Below, in pieces: positions 11,986-22,904 of a stretch of DNA of 64,000 nucleotides. A program made the translations under genes and the position numbers. Each line of letters opens with the position of its first letter. Position 1 is the stretch's first letter. Below the pieces are notes generated by a model, which worked only from the letters and a program-made list of their open reading frames with translations, did no database searches and was not told where the DNA came from. Source of the DNA: Hericium rajendrae (lineage: Eukaryota > Basidiomycota > Agaricomycetes > Russulales > Hericiaceae); contig JAVRDV010000016.1 of NCBI GenBank assembly GCA_033439255.1, positions 62,001 through 126,000 of the forward strand. The letters are read 5' to 3'.

Positions 11986-12303
11986 AGCTGCTGGGCCTTG
12001 GCGGGGCCCAACTAGAAGCAAGGCCGCAGAGGCTTCCGAGGAGAAGGGATGGAGAACAGCACTCCTCACCCCGCAGCTGCTGGGCCTGGGCGAGACCCAA
12101 CTGGAAGCGAGGCGAGAAAGGCTGGGGGGAAGGGTCTCCGAGAGAAGAAACGCACCATGCAGCTGACCCCACGCCCTCGACGACAGCGGTGTCGAAACCC
12201 TTCGAGAAACAGCAACGACCCGTCAGCGAAATTCAACCAAGTCCCGCCAGCCGGCAGGCGATCGCGCGCGACTGCTGGGCCTGGGCGAGGCCCAACTGGA
12301 AGC
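11986..12303. repeat. 33-bp interspersed repeat, three copies
   Basis: GCTGCTGGGCCTNGGCGAGG, followed by CCCAACTGGAAGC, occurs at about 11986, 12072 and 12272 with few differences. It lies in the 5' part of the TET/JBP region. On the minus strand a copy would read FQLGLAQAQQ. It may be repeated coding sequence or intronic repeats; I cannot decide which. Confidence 0.6.
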
Positions 12304-12774
12304 GCGCAGTCACCCAGGGTTGCGGAGAAACAGACGAAGCACTCACTGTAGACAAGAAATCGGTGCGGAAACGAGCCAAATGAAGGGTGGGAGGGGGGGG
12401 AGGATTGACAAGGGAGGGTGGTGACGGGGAGAGCCTGAATGCAGCGCACCTGGGATAAGCGGGTCTTGAAGACAATTCGCGCGGCGATAGTGCGGATTGC
12501 CAATTCTCTCGGCAACGTCCGGATATGGCTGTCGGTACTTCTTGGGGCCCTGCACTAGGTCACATTAATGCCCACAAGACTTGGGCAAATTCCATGCTCA
12601 ACTTGTGAATACATAGCGTGAATAGCACGATTTTCCATGATTTGAAGTAAGATGTGACTGCCTGGCAGATTGGCATTCTGAAGACCATATACAAATAACA
12701 AATGACACGATACAGACACGGCAAACGATGGCATAGCACTATTCAAACGACAGAGTAGGAGGTACATAAAGAGC

Positions 12775-14031
12775 TCAGCTCCGCGCTCGGACTTTCCCCG
12801 CACCCAGCGCCTTGCGGAAAGCCTTCCGTGCCGCGCGAAGACTCTTATACTTCGAGTAGTTATTTAGGGACATGCACGTTGTTTGCCGCAAAGCCTGCCA
12901 AACCGACCCGTAAAGCCCAGGCACTCGTCCTTGAAAGACGACGTACACAGATCCCTCAAAGCTGCTTGGCAGCATGTGATACTCGGTTGAAGCAGGGAAT
13001 CCAAGTTCAACCTCCTTGTGGAACAAATGGCGTGGCTTCCGACCGCGACGCACGGAGGCTCGGACCATATCCCACTCCTCCGAGTGGACATCATGTGAAC
13101 GGGCAAAGCCGCCCTGGTCCGGAGTCCACCAAGGCGAAATAAGAGGGCAGCATTCGGCAGAGTTGTCGACACAGGCGTGGACGCGACCATTGCTCCAGTA
13201 CCAACGGAAAGCGGCCCAAGCCTCAGAGCGATCGTGATAGCCCGCGTAGAATCCATGGGCACACCCACGAACTTGCTCCTGCGCGTCGAACCTAACCCAA
13301 CCCTGTTAGGGATGAAGCGCGGCACGAGTGAAGCAACTTACAGGTTATAATATACACCAGGGCAGAACCCCTTGAAAACAGCCCACGCGCCTAACCATTC
13401 GTCCTCTTCCTCACTAGCGTCTGAGCCATCGTGGTCGCCCGCCTCGCTGGTAGGTGCACCGCCCGCCTTGAGTTCTTGTCGATCAGTTCGAGAACGATCG
13501 CCAAGATCCTCCTGCCTAGAGCAGCTGCATGTAAGACTACAACTATACGAAATATCTATGAGACTACGCTACTTACCAGCTACCGAAGACTCTAGTCTGT
13601 GCCCCAGACACAACGTCGTAGTTGTGCCGATTCTCAGTGCCATCGTCTGCGCAGCGTTAGTAAGCACGAGTACCAATACGCATGGCGGCACTTACCGCGG
13701 CTGTCGTCGTCGTGATTGAAGCATGACGCACAGCCGCAGCGGAATGGTCGGTCTTCGGACGCTGAGGAGAGTGACGATGGGTACCCGGGAGGGATATCTA
13801 GCCGCACGATTATATTGTAAGCAAGCCGCGGACAATGGGACACGTACAGGCATGTCCAGACCTCGACAGCTCTACTACTCCCATGACCCTCACCAGATCG
13901 TCGTCAGTCGCATACGAAGAAGGGTCGCTCGCCATCGTCGTCGCGGACGAGGACAGTGACGTCGCATAGCCGCTCCCGCCACAGCTCGCCCGCTCATCAG
14001 GTGTTAAGTGGGAGACAAGAGGAGACTGCAT
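12775..14031 (-). CDS. Protein with two RNase H1 N-terminal (viroplasmin-like) domains
   Basis: A multi-exon gene with at least five introns. Exons join as an N-terminal Ser/Asp-rich part (from ATG 14031), a Cys/His/Asp-rich exon with FRCGCASCFNHDDDSRG, then DEWLGAWAVFKGFCPGVYYN joined to LFDAQEQVRGCAHGFYAGY, and finally SVYVVFQGRVPGLYGS followed by NYSKYKSLRAARKAFRKA. The last two match the pattern of the RNase H1 N-terminal/viroplasmin domain (W.VF.GR.PG.Y, then a Ser/Asn-containing turn and an aromatic-rich helix). This domain binds RNA-DNA hybrids or double-stranded RNA in known members. No RNase H catalytic domain is present, so it may act only as a binding protein. It lies inside the KDZ element between the TET/JBP gene and the orphan gene. 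The minus-strand TATA box at 14087-14096 supports the start. Confidence 0.7.
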
Positions 14032-14086
14032 GAGAAAGGGAGAAACGGGGGGAGCGCAGTGAGGAAAGTTCAGTGTTCCGGTGGGG

Positions 14087-14096
14087 GTTTATATAG
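14087..14096 (-). promoter_or_regulatory. TATA box for the RNase H1-N protein gene
   Basis: Minus-strand CTATATAAAC lies about 60 bp upstream of the ATG at 14031. The 365-bp gap between this gene and the plus-strand gene starting at 14396 is a divergent promoter region. Confidence 0.5.
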
Positions 14097-14395
14097 AGAT
14101 GAGGCCTCATAAGCGAGGGAAGCTGAGAAAGTTCCTGCGTGAGACTGAACAGGAATGAACCCAGCTCAGAGTTCGAACTGGTGTACGCGACGCGCAGTGG
14201 GCGATACGCGATCACGTGCATGTGGTTTCGTTCAGTTCGAGTCAGTGCGACCCCGGGACTTCACGGAATTGCCCCGAGTGTGCCGGCGCTAAAGGGCGCG
14301 TTATCGGCTGTACCCCTGTTACTCCTACCAGCGACAACACGCCTTGCGTTCCATTCGGATTGTCTGATCGTTGATCGTCGGTGGCACCGGCTCCT

Positions 14396-17300
14396 ATGAC
14401 GGGCCCATCTCTGCCCTCGTCCAATCCGAAGCTCCTCACCTCCCGGGCAGCAAGTCAAGGCAAAACTCGTGGCCGCATACCTTTCATTCTAGGCGCTAGA
14501 CTCAAGTTCTGCGAGCCATTACGGGCGACGTGGCAGATCGAGGCTGCTGCTGGTCACACTCCGGTGTCCCAGTTTTACGACAAGACCGTCAACAGCTACC
14601 TAGCGATTTTTGGCTACGATTTCATCGTCCCCAATTCGAAGTTCGCGCCGGTCAGTGCTCCGGGCCCAAGTCAAGCCGTCGATAATTCTGGTAGCGCGGT
14701 ACCCGCCGCTGATGGCGCTATGGATCCTGACGAACTCGACGCCGCCATTAAGAGCGAGAAGCGAGCATGGTTACGAAAGGTACGTCAATTGATTTTCTAA
14801 TCAGCATGCTTTTCTTGACGTGATTTACAGACGCTCTCGGCCTGGTTTCGTTCAGGCGATGCGAAATCGAAGGACAAGGGAGCACTCAGCAGACATTTCG
14901 AGACGATGGTCGACATGGCCCCAGTGAAGCCTCGCCGGCCACATGAGGACCATTTTTTTTCCAAGCGATACTACGCCGGCCTGGTCAAGCCTCAGTTCGA
15001 CCCCCAGTTCGCTCGTGTTGCTGCCGCTTGGCGAGCCACAAACGAGTTTCTCTCAGAAGACGCCTTTCTATCTCCCGAGCAAATCGCCTCTCTCACCGCT
15101 ATCAACTTCGAAGACGCACTGTTCAAGCGTGTTTACGACAAGTGGCTGCGCGATTACGTGAAGGCCGAGAAGCCTACAAAGCTATCTGAGGTCACCTTGC
15201 GCGCCGCATACACGCGCGCCGTCTACGATTCTCAAACGGACGAGTTCAAGGCGGGGCTAAAGGTCGAGTTGAGCGAGCATCACCAGAGGGAACTGGCTTC
15301 TTTCCTCCAGCTGCAGGAGGAGGCGGACCAGGAGAAGACGCCCGAGTACTATCACAGGTCAGTGCAATTGTTTCTTTGGCTGAGTGTGAGTCGACGGGCT
15401 TATGCTCTTCCACAGGATGCTGGAGAAGGCGGCGTATTACATCCAACCCTTCGCGGAGCTTCTGCAAGAGAAGTTCGGCATGATCTTCTCAATCTTATTT
15501 GCGGGCCCAATTCCAAACCGGGATGGAGCCATCGGTGTGAAAAGGTGCGCTCATCCTTTGCCTCGCTGTTTGTTCATTCCAGCTGACGTTAAGTAGTGTT
15601 CACGTGGGAACGACGACTGACCCGAGGTCATTGCGATGGACCGAGGCCGACAAGGAGATCTTTGCCATTATAGAGGTGGCATTCGGTCGATTTGCGACCC
15701 GTTGCTTCAGTAAGTGTTTCTTTGTTTTGTTCTATGGGTCCTGGCGGAGGACTGATATATTTTACCACCAGCACCGGAAGAGATGGCGGCGCGCGCACTC
15801 CCGAAGGCTTCGGAGCCGACCGGCGATGACTCTAGCCGAGCACCGGCTAGCAGTTCGGAAGAAGAGGAGGGCCACGTTGCTCGTCCTTTGCCCACGACGC
15901 GTGACGACAGCCCTCAGCCCTCTTCCCCTCCTTGGCCTCCGTCTTTCCCCCTTGACGTTGCATCTCCCACTCAACCTCCGCCCATGCCGCTGAGCAGAAC
16001 CCCGCCGCCCTTATCTGAGGCAGTCTCCTACCCCAGACGCACCCCAGACGCCGCAACAGCTGCGACGCCTCCTCCTCAGCAAGTCAATTTGGCTCGCACG
16101 CCTCGCGCCCAGATCAGCGCGACTACTCCCCACACGGCGCCTGCCTCGCGCACGCCTCTTTTTCTCCCTGGTTCTTCTCAACAATCGGAGCGGGGCATCA
16201 GCCGAAGCGGAGGTCCTCGCGCAGCGGCAGCGTCCTCTCATGCCGCCACGCCTTTAGTCGTTCCGTCTGTCCGTGCTTCAAACTCGACTCGGGCCATTTC
16301 CCAACAGTTATCTCGTGGATCACCAGCGACGGCACCACCAGCAAGGCGGACGGTATCTGTGCCTGAGACTGGTCACACTGCAAAGGCCATCCCCTCCCCT
16401 GCACCCCGAAGCATTGCCGCCCATCCCCTGCCCCAATCGCAGTCTGTGCACATGCCCATTCTAGACGAAGAAGAAGAGGATCCGCGCACCCCGCCGACAT
16501 CACCGCCGCATGCCGAAAACGAGCCGCTCGCTGCAAGATATTCTCACTTGCCTGGATCTGCGACGCCACCTGGGCCTGAAGGCGACTCATCTTACCAACG
16601 CATGCCTTACGTCTCCCGTGGGAATGGAACCTCGGATGGTCTGGACCGAGAGGCTTGGGGCTTGAGGGAGGACAGGCGCCAGGAGGAATGGGATTCTGTG
16701 GAGGCTGCGCAGGCGCTGATGGATGAGAGACGGCTTGTGCGAAGGGAGGCGTTTGGGCAACCCATGTCCGGCAGGGGTCGCCGGGACCGTACCCCCACGA
16801 CTCCAAGAAGGTTGGCGCACAGCCGCAGCCGGCAGCGATCTGCACCTGAGAGTTCGCCGCTGGGTGCCTCTCTTAGGCAACGCTTCGTCGAGCGGTCATC
16901 TTCACCCTCGCCTGCTTTGAATCGCCGGCCATCGCTGACTGCACCTTCCACTATCGAGCCGCCATCCGAGCCGCCTTCACCCGCAAGCCAGCCCGTTCAA
17001 GCCCCGTTAGGGCGTGGGCCGACTGTACAAGCAGTGGTGCCAGGACGTGACGAAGCCATGGCGCTGGGACCAGTTGGCTTCACTGACGCCGAGGTCAGTA
17101 ACTGGCCGGAGACTATGCGGACGCTATACTCGTACTTGACAGAGGGGAAGAATTGGGGCAACGGGTGGGCTGTTTGCATCCAGGAATGGGTAGAGATCCA
17201 GCGCCTTGACGGTTTGAATGTAAGTCTGTCGCTTGTGCTTCTGATTCACCTTGTCTAACTGTAAAATAGGTGGATGCAGTCTCGCGCCGCGTTACGGTGT

Positions 17301-17838
17301 TCTCATCAAAAACGCGACCCAGTGAGGTGACCGACTGGATACGGTACCACCGCCTTCCTCAAGACCGGAAGGTCAAGGACTTGGACGGGTATACTCGCGC
17401 GTGGTGGTCTTGGTGGGCTCAATGTCAACCGGAAGGGCGCGCCGTCGACGTTAGAGGCAGGCTGACCGGTTCAGTTGACAGGCTGGATTGGTCGCGCCTC
17501 GACGTGACGACAAGCTGTGGGCTTGTTCTCGTCATGGTCAGCCTCTCATTCTGGGGAAGCCATCTCTTCCAGGGTAGCAGGCCTACTGCTGGCCAGGAGC
17601 AGGACTGGACCGACGCCATTGCAAGCGTCAACACTGCATTGCAGTGCATCCGGCGGGGGAAGCTTCAAGGCGTTGTAGTTGCTGGAGGGTCAGCGCGTGA
17701 GGTGGGAGGCAGCAAGGCAAAGAAGCGTAAAAGGTGCGGCGCCATTGCTGGGAATGCCGGAAGTTACTAACACGCATCAGCAGCCAGACACAGCCAACTG
17801 CTGGTCCATCTAATTCCGCCAAGCGCAAGAAGGCGTAG
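14396..17838 (+). CDS. Orphan Agaricomycete protein, 1040 residues, seven exons
   Basis: Exons 14396-14779, 14831-15357, 15416-15544, 15597-15709, 15772-17219, 17270-17733 and 17781-17838 join in frame with canonical GT-AG sites. The last intron has a CTAAC branch point. The N-terminal half contains conserved-looking helical sequence (TWQIEAAAGHTPVSQFYDK, FGYDFIVPNSKF, RRHPEDHFFSKRYY-like). A ~430-residue Pro/Ser-rich, probably disordered stretch follows. The C-terminal part has VTVFSSKTRPSEVTDWIRYHR, a Trp-rich TRAWWSWWAQCQP, and a short basic nuclear-signal-like end (SAKRKKA). I recognise the pattern as a family found repeatedly in mushroom genomes without assigned function. Position inside the KDZ element suggests cargo or an accessory factor; that is inference. 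Confidence 0.72.
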
Positions 17839-18550
17839 ACATGCCATGATCCCTGGTGCCCATTGATGCGACGTACACTCCCTCCCACCATCTCTCGCAG
17901 CCCGTCGCATGACGCATAGCATGTGCAACTTGTGCCAAATTCCCTGCGATTCATTTTCGATCTTATTTCTTTCCTTTTAAATGCACAACTGGACTACCAC
18001 CATACTCACTGTAACACTATCACATCATAGGCATAATCTCCACCCGTTTCTGTTATATCTGTATCTCGTAGCATGATTTTCCTCGCATCCTTTTCAATCT
18101 GACGCCGCCATAGACTTCGCGTTGACTGACATCATATTCTCTTCAGGCCTTAAATACTGTAGCATCCATTTCTCTTTCACTTGCTCTGATACTTTCACAT
18201 TGACTCTGCTAACCTATGCCCCAGGCTTTGCTCTCTAGAAGTCACTATCTCAAGCCATATTTTTTCACCTGTCATTTTTCACTTTAATCCAGCTCCACCA
18301 GGCCATTCTAGCCTGTCGACTTCATTGTGTAGCCCTGTCGCAGAGCGACCTGATCCATCTCCCTCTACCAATATCCTATCAACGAGATGTCCTCATCGTT
18401 ATAATGTCAACTGCTTTTGCCTTCTTAATTTGCGTGAAATCGGCCAGTTTTTCGTAAGTACGCTTTTGGCTGACTAATTAAAGCCCCTACGCATTACACG
18501 TTCGCTTTGTCATTCGGGCTGCTCGGGCTCAGCCACAGCGTCACGGCGGT
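17839..18550. other. AT-richer non-coding spacer
   Basis: Downstream of the orphan gene. Pyrimidine-rich with no long frame and no recognised element. Confidence 0.5.
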
Positions 18551-19078
18551 TGCCTTTCCGCGTCGCTTCAAACACTCTTCTTTGCCCTCCACCCTTCCCG
18601 CAGCCCACTGCACGTCGCATTCATGCTGTCCTCCTCATCTTCTTCCCTCTGAATGCTCGACACCTCGCTGAATCGTGCGCGATCCAAGCCGCACCGGGGC
18701 AAGAAGTTGTTCATGCCCCGGACAATTCCGTCTTCGTGTACCACTGCCATAAAATTTCCTTCTCCACATCTCCAGGATCTTCTGCGAGCAGCAACAAGAA
18801 CAAGAAATTGGCTAGTGGCCGCAACGGTGACGACAAGGAAGAGACCGTTAGCCAGCGTGGCCGCAGAATTGCGTCCTGCGCTGCCACCTCCCCGCAGGTA
18901 TGTCCCTCGCCCCACGGCATACGTCCTCTTCCCCTCCAGCATGTCGTTGGCGCCCCTTTCCATGCACAACGTCAGGTGCTGGCTGCGCGATACAGCTGGC
19001 CATGCAGGCGTAGTCCTGCAAAACACTGCGTGGGGATGCATCGTCAGTGAGTGGCGGAGGCATGTGGCGGGCGGCGAC

Positions 19079-19700
19079 GTGTAGCAGAGCGTGCGCGGCA
19101 TGTAGCAGAGCGCACGCGGTGTGGAGGTACAGAGCAGAGCATGGGTGGCGCCGAGCAGGGCGCGCGGGCAGCGTGGAGCACGCGCGGGCGGCGTGGAGAA
19201 GAGCGCGCGGGCGCAGGCGTGGAGCAGAGCGCGGGCAGGCGGCGACATGGAGCAGAGCGCAGGTGGTGCCGAGCAGGGCGTGCGGGCGGGATGCGCCGGC
19301 GGGGTGGAGCACGCGCGGGCGGCGGCGTGGAGCAGAGCGCGGGGCGGGCGGCGGCATGGAGCAGAGCACGGGCGAGCGGAGCAGAGTCCGCGCAACGTCG
19401 AGCAGAGCCCGCGCGACGTGGAGCAGAGCCCGCGCGACGTGGAGCAGAGCCCGCGCAGCGTGGAGCGGAGCCCGTGCGGCGTGGAGCAGAGCCCGCGCAG
19501 CATGGAGCGGAGCCCGTGCGGCGTGGAGCAGAGCACGGGCGAGCGGCGGCGTGGAGCAGAGCACGGGTGGGCGGAGCAGAGTCCGCGCAACATCGAGGAG
19601 AGTCCGCGCAACATCGAGCAGAGTCCGCGCGACGTCGAGCAGAGTCCGCGCGACGTGGAGCAGTGCGGGCGGGTGGGCAGCGTGGAGCAGAGCCCGCTCA
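19079..19700. repeat. 21-bp minisatellite, about 25-30 degenerate units
   Basis: The unit is based on GTGGAGCAGAGCCCG plus a CGCGNC end, with variants GTCGAGCAGAGTCCG and GTGGAGCGGAGCCCG and occasional longer spacers. Because 21 is a multiple of three, all six frames stay open. The minus strand would read a 7-residue GLCSTSR-type repeat and the plus strand a SRARATW-type repeat. I do not consider this proof of a protein. The array ends about 50 bp before the right terminal region of the KDZ element. Confidence 0.85.
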
Positions 19701-19744
19701 CGGCAAGGGGGAGGGGAAATGGTGCCGACAGCTGGCCGAGGCCA

Positions 19745-19900
19745 GATTACATAGCTTACACTCATGTAGATCAGACTTGTTTAGCAACATGGGTAGATTA
19801 GGTTGTAGGTATCTAACACAATGCTAAATGTCCTGTAAACCACCTTTGGTGACTTACTGGCCATTTAGCATTGTGTCGGGTGGCTGGTACAGTAACCTTT
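19745..19900 (-). repeat. Right terminal region of the KDZ element
   Basis: On the minus strand it has GCCACCCGACACAATGCTAAATGG, split here as GCCACCCGACA and CAATGCTAAATGG, followed by ACATTTAGCATTG. This is the inverted counterpart of the left end at 5581-5640. Confidence 0.55.
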
Positions 19901-21148
19901 AGATAAGTGGCTACACCTAGTGGTGGCAAGACCACGGGGGAGTCAGCCACCTGGTCGCGACCAGAAGAAGCCGCGGCGGCGCGCGCGGCAACGGGATCCA
20001 CGACGGGCGCGCCCATCTGCGTCAGATGCGCGTTGAGGTCGACACAGGCGAGGCAGGAAGTGCGCTTCTCGCTGCACTCGCAGCATCGCTCGTGCTTCGC
20101 GCGCCCGACGTTCTTTGCAGGGAGGACCCGGCGGAGGCACTCCTTGCCCTCGTTGATGCACGCGGTGCACTACTGCTCGGGCAGGCACTACGCAAACAGA
20201 AAATTAGCGTCGAGCACAGGTGGAGGAGATGGGTACTTACCGGACCCCACTTCTCATCGGGCTCCTTGGCCTTGGCCTTCCCTTTCCCCTCGTTCGCAGC
20301 GACAGCGCCAGCCGGCCCCGTACGCGCCCTCTTCGCCGGCGGGGGCACTTCGACAATCTTGTCCCCCGCCTCCTCCTCCTCGACAGGTGCTACGGCCTTG
20401 CGCTTGGCCGCGCGAGTCGCGGCGGACACTGGAGCGTCCAGAGCCAGGTCTACGTCCTGCTCAGCGGACGCGTCTACGACACCGGTGGCGGTCAACAGGG
20501 CGGCGACTTCGAGGCGGTCTTGCTCACCGGTCTGCGAGCGGGGCGGCGATGGAGCCCTGGTGCGCGTGGAAGACGAGGCCTGTGGGGTCTCGTTGGTTGG
20601 CGCGGCTGCCCTTTTACCCTTAGGGGGCCCTGTCTTGCGCGTTGAAACGGGCGCGACCTGCGCGGGCCCCTTGCCCTTGGGTGTCGCGGCCGCGAGCAGG
20701 GTGTCATCGTCGCTCTCCTCGAGCTCGTTGGTCTCCCGGTCCTCTGTCTCGGTCGGGTCTTCGGGGGGCTCGAAGACGTCGAGCACCTTGGCACCCCACT
20801 TGCAGTCGGACTTCAGCTCGAGGCGGCTGAAGACTACATGGGCGTCGGCGATCCCGCGACGGAAGAAATCGTTGTCGAGGTGGGTCGAATTCGACCTCAA
20901 GAGAGGGCCCTGTCAGGAGTGGTGGTCAGCGGGGACGGAAGCAAAACGTGCGCCGGCAGACTCACCAAGCAACTGGCAACCTGGGTGATCCACTCTGCCC
21001 AGACATTGCCGGGGTCGCCTTCGCGCAGGTGGCCTGACCCGAAGAGACGTTCGAGAGCCTGAATACCCTTGGGGCGGTTGTCGACGTACGCGCGAGCCAT
21101 GGGAGACGAGGTGCTGAGGAGCGAGTCGCCTCGCAACTCAGTGTTCAT
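19813..21148 (-). CDS. Cysteine-cluster protein, 5' part, with reading frame running into the KDZ element
   Basis: Exons 21148-20966, 20909-20241 and 20169-19813 join in phase 0 across introns of 56 and 71 nt, giving 402 residues. The middle exon is acidic then Ala/Pro/Lys-rich and disordered, with possible nuclear signals (KRKA, KGKGKAK). The third exon carries a Zn-cluster-like pattern: CTACINEGKECLRR, then RCCECSEKRTSCLAC. This suggests DNA or RNA binding, in a family common in polypores that I cannot name. From about 19900 the frame runs into the terminal repeat of the KDZ element, and the stop at 19813 lies in transposon sequence. The original C-terminus is therefore probably lost, with its 3' part now at 4978-5579. 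Only the intron acceptor at 20170 avoids an in-frame TAG. Confidence 0.6.
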
Positions 21149-21445
21149 AAGGACTCTGCGACAAGACGGAAGCGCCTGGCGAATTGCCTCCGGAGAAGCC
21201 CCCGCGTACAGGTAGCTTCGCGCAGAAGCCCGCGATGTGGGCACCCGGCCAAAACAGCTGTCGCTTCGGACTCAATCAGGATCTCAGGCCCCGATTGGTG
21301 CCCATTTGTCATTTCAGCCGCGTCTCGCGAACAGGAAGCCTATTCAACGACGGGCAAGTCCCACAGACAGCATAGTGCGCCTTGGCACCAGAATAGTTCA
21401 ATTGAGCGGCGAGGCATGCTCGCCACCAGCGTACATCGTACTATA

Positions 21446-22198
21446 CTAATCCGCGGCCCCTCCCGCGACCCTGTCGCGGGCGCCCTCCTCGTCTGCTCGG
21501 TAGGGCGGAAGCCGCAGCAGCTCAGCCAAGTCGAGTGCCTCCGCCACTAGGCGGTGCATCGTCTCTAGCTCATGCGGATCCTCGCTCACCTCTCCCCCGG
21601 CGTCTTCCCACGGCAACTCCGGCGCGGAGACCGCTTGATGCAGCCTGGTGAACAACGGCTCCAGAGCCCGCTTGCAGGCCTCCGCGTCTATGACATCATA
21701 CTGGTACTTGCGGCAGGTGATATCGATTTCCTCCAGGGCCACCGCACGGCGCGTCTCCCACAGCTCGGACTCGGCCACGGACAGGCGGTCCGCGGCATCT
21801 ACCTGATGGTGCTCCAGGGAATCGAGCCACTCGCGCTTCAGCGACGGCATGAGGTACCAACCCCAGTCGAGCCAACGGCGGACTTTCCCGGACGCGCGGG
21901 CGGCCTCGGACAGGAAGTGGTCCGACATCTGCGTGATGTCATCCTGCAGACCCACGTCGATGGCGCCAGCGTAGCGCTGGTAGTCCTTCTGGAGTCCCGA
22001 GAATTAGCAGGTACGCAACAATGCCGCAAGCGAGCTTGGACGTACTACGGTGACCATGAGGTCTCGACTCCAGATCTCGCGTTCCCGGATGACCGCGTCG
22101 CGCTTGGACAGCGTGGACGCATCGAACGGGGTCCACGAGCGCTCCGCAAGGAGCCAGGTCACTTTCTGGCAGAAGACTTGATCAAGGAAGGTGTTCAT
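21446..22198 (-). CDS. Orphan helical protein, 231 residues
   Basis: Two exons (22198-22046 and 21988-21446) join in phase 0 across a 57-nt intron with a CTAAT branch point. The protein starts MNTFLDQVFCQKVTWLLAER, has a WLDWGWYLMPSLKREWLDSL segment, then long predicted helices and an acidic C-terminus. No known domain was recognised. It is encoded 300 bp upstream of the cysteine-cluster gene on the same strand. Both proteins begin MNT, and together they may form a co-inherited unit. Confidence 0.6.
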
Positions 22199-22900
22199 CG
22201 GGACAAGACTGCCGGGCGCGAAGATGGCTCGGAGTTGAGTGCCCTCCCGGGGCGTAGATGCCTTTTATAGGCTCGCTGCAGCACACCCGCCCAGGGCGCC
22301 GTCGCACAATCGGCTTCACGCATGTCCGTGCCCGAATCCCTCGTGGGGCTCCAGATTAGACTATGGAGAGTCTAAATTTTCAGTTAGGGGGAGAATGATG
22401 CGCCCTTTAGCGCACCTTGCAACGGCATTGCCCACTCCCCGCCTCCTTGCCCGTCCCGCTTCACTTCACCTCCGCCGCACCAAGTCCGCCCACCGCGACG
22501 TTGCTCCCCGCACAGGACAAGCGCCCCCACGGGTTCGGGACCGACCGGGTCGGACTAAAGCCGGTGTCCCGTGGTCCGATGCACCGAACGGGCAGGAGAT
22601 CAACCGGCCAGACGAGTCAGCGGCACAGGAACAGAAGCGCGCCCAGAGAACCAGCCGACTCAATCAACGCGCCCTCAGACGCCCACATGCCCCCGGATCA
22701 CGAGCGGCGCCCGCGACAGTGCGTTACTGACGTCATCCCAGCCATTCCAGCTCGACGTGCCCGCCGTTCCCGACGCACGCCCTGGGCGACGTTGTAAGGC
22801 GGCACCTTTGATTCGTTCGTACCACGCGCACGCCCTCTGCCCTGCACGGGCCGAGCCGCAACGACTCCACTCACCAAGGGACCCGGAGCAGGCAGGATGA
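22199..22900. other. Gap with no recognised gene
   Basis: Open frames here are short and mutually overlapping on both strands. Nothing recognised. Confidence 0.4.
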
Positions 22901-22904
22901 GCCA

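Larger units (their letters stand above)
5581..19900. mobile_element. ~14.3-kb KDZ-family DNA transposon carrying TET/JBP and other genes
   Basis: Both ends contain the same motif in opposite orientation. On the left, about 5590-5602, it is GCCACCCGACA, followed by ATTTAGC and AAATGG. On the right, read on the minus strand about 19887-19875, it is GCCACCCGACA, followed by CAATGCTAAATGG. Copies of ACATTTAG or CTAAATGT are scattered in the terminal ~180 bp of both ends, as expected of transposase-binding subterminal repeats. Between the ends lie a CxC2+KDZ transposase, a TET/JBP oxygenase, an RNase H1-N protein and an orphan 1040-residue gene. Association of KDZ elements with TET/JBP genes in basidiomycetes is established. 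The exact outer edges and the target duplication are not resolved; TTTAAATA (left) versus TTTAGATA (right) is only a weak candidate. Confidence 0.6.

Noticed and set aside
18568-19765. Long open frames (up to 377 codons) on both strands across the 21-bp minisatellite
   Set aside because: The repeat length is a multiple of three and stop-free in all frames, so openness is automatic. There is no domain or credible start.
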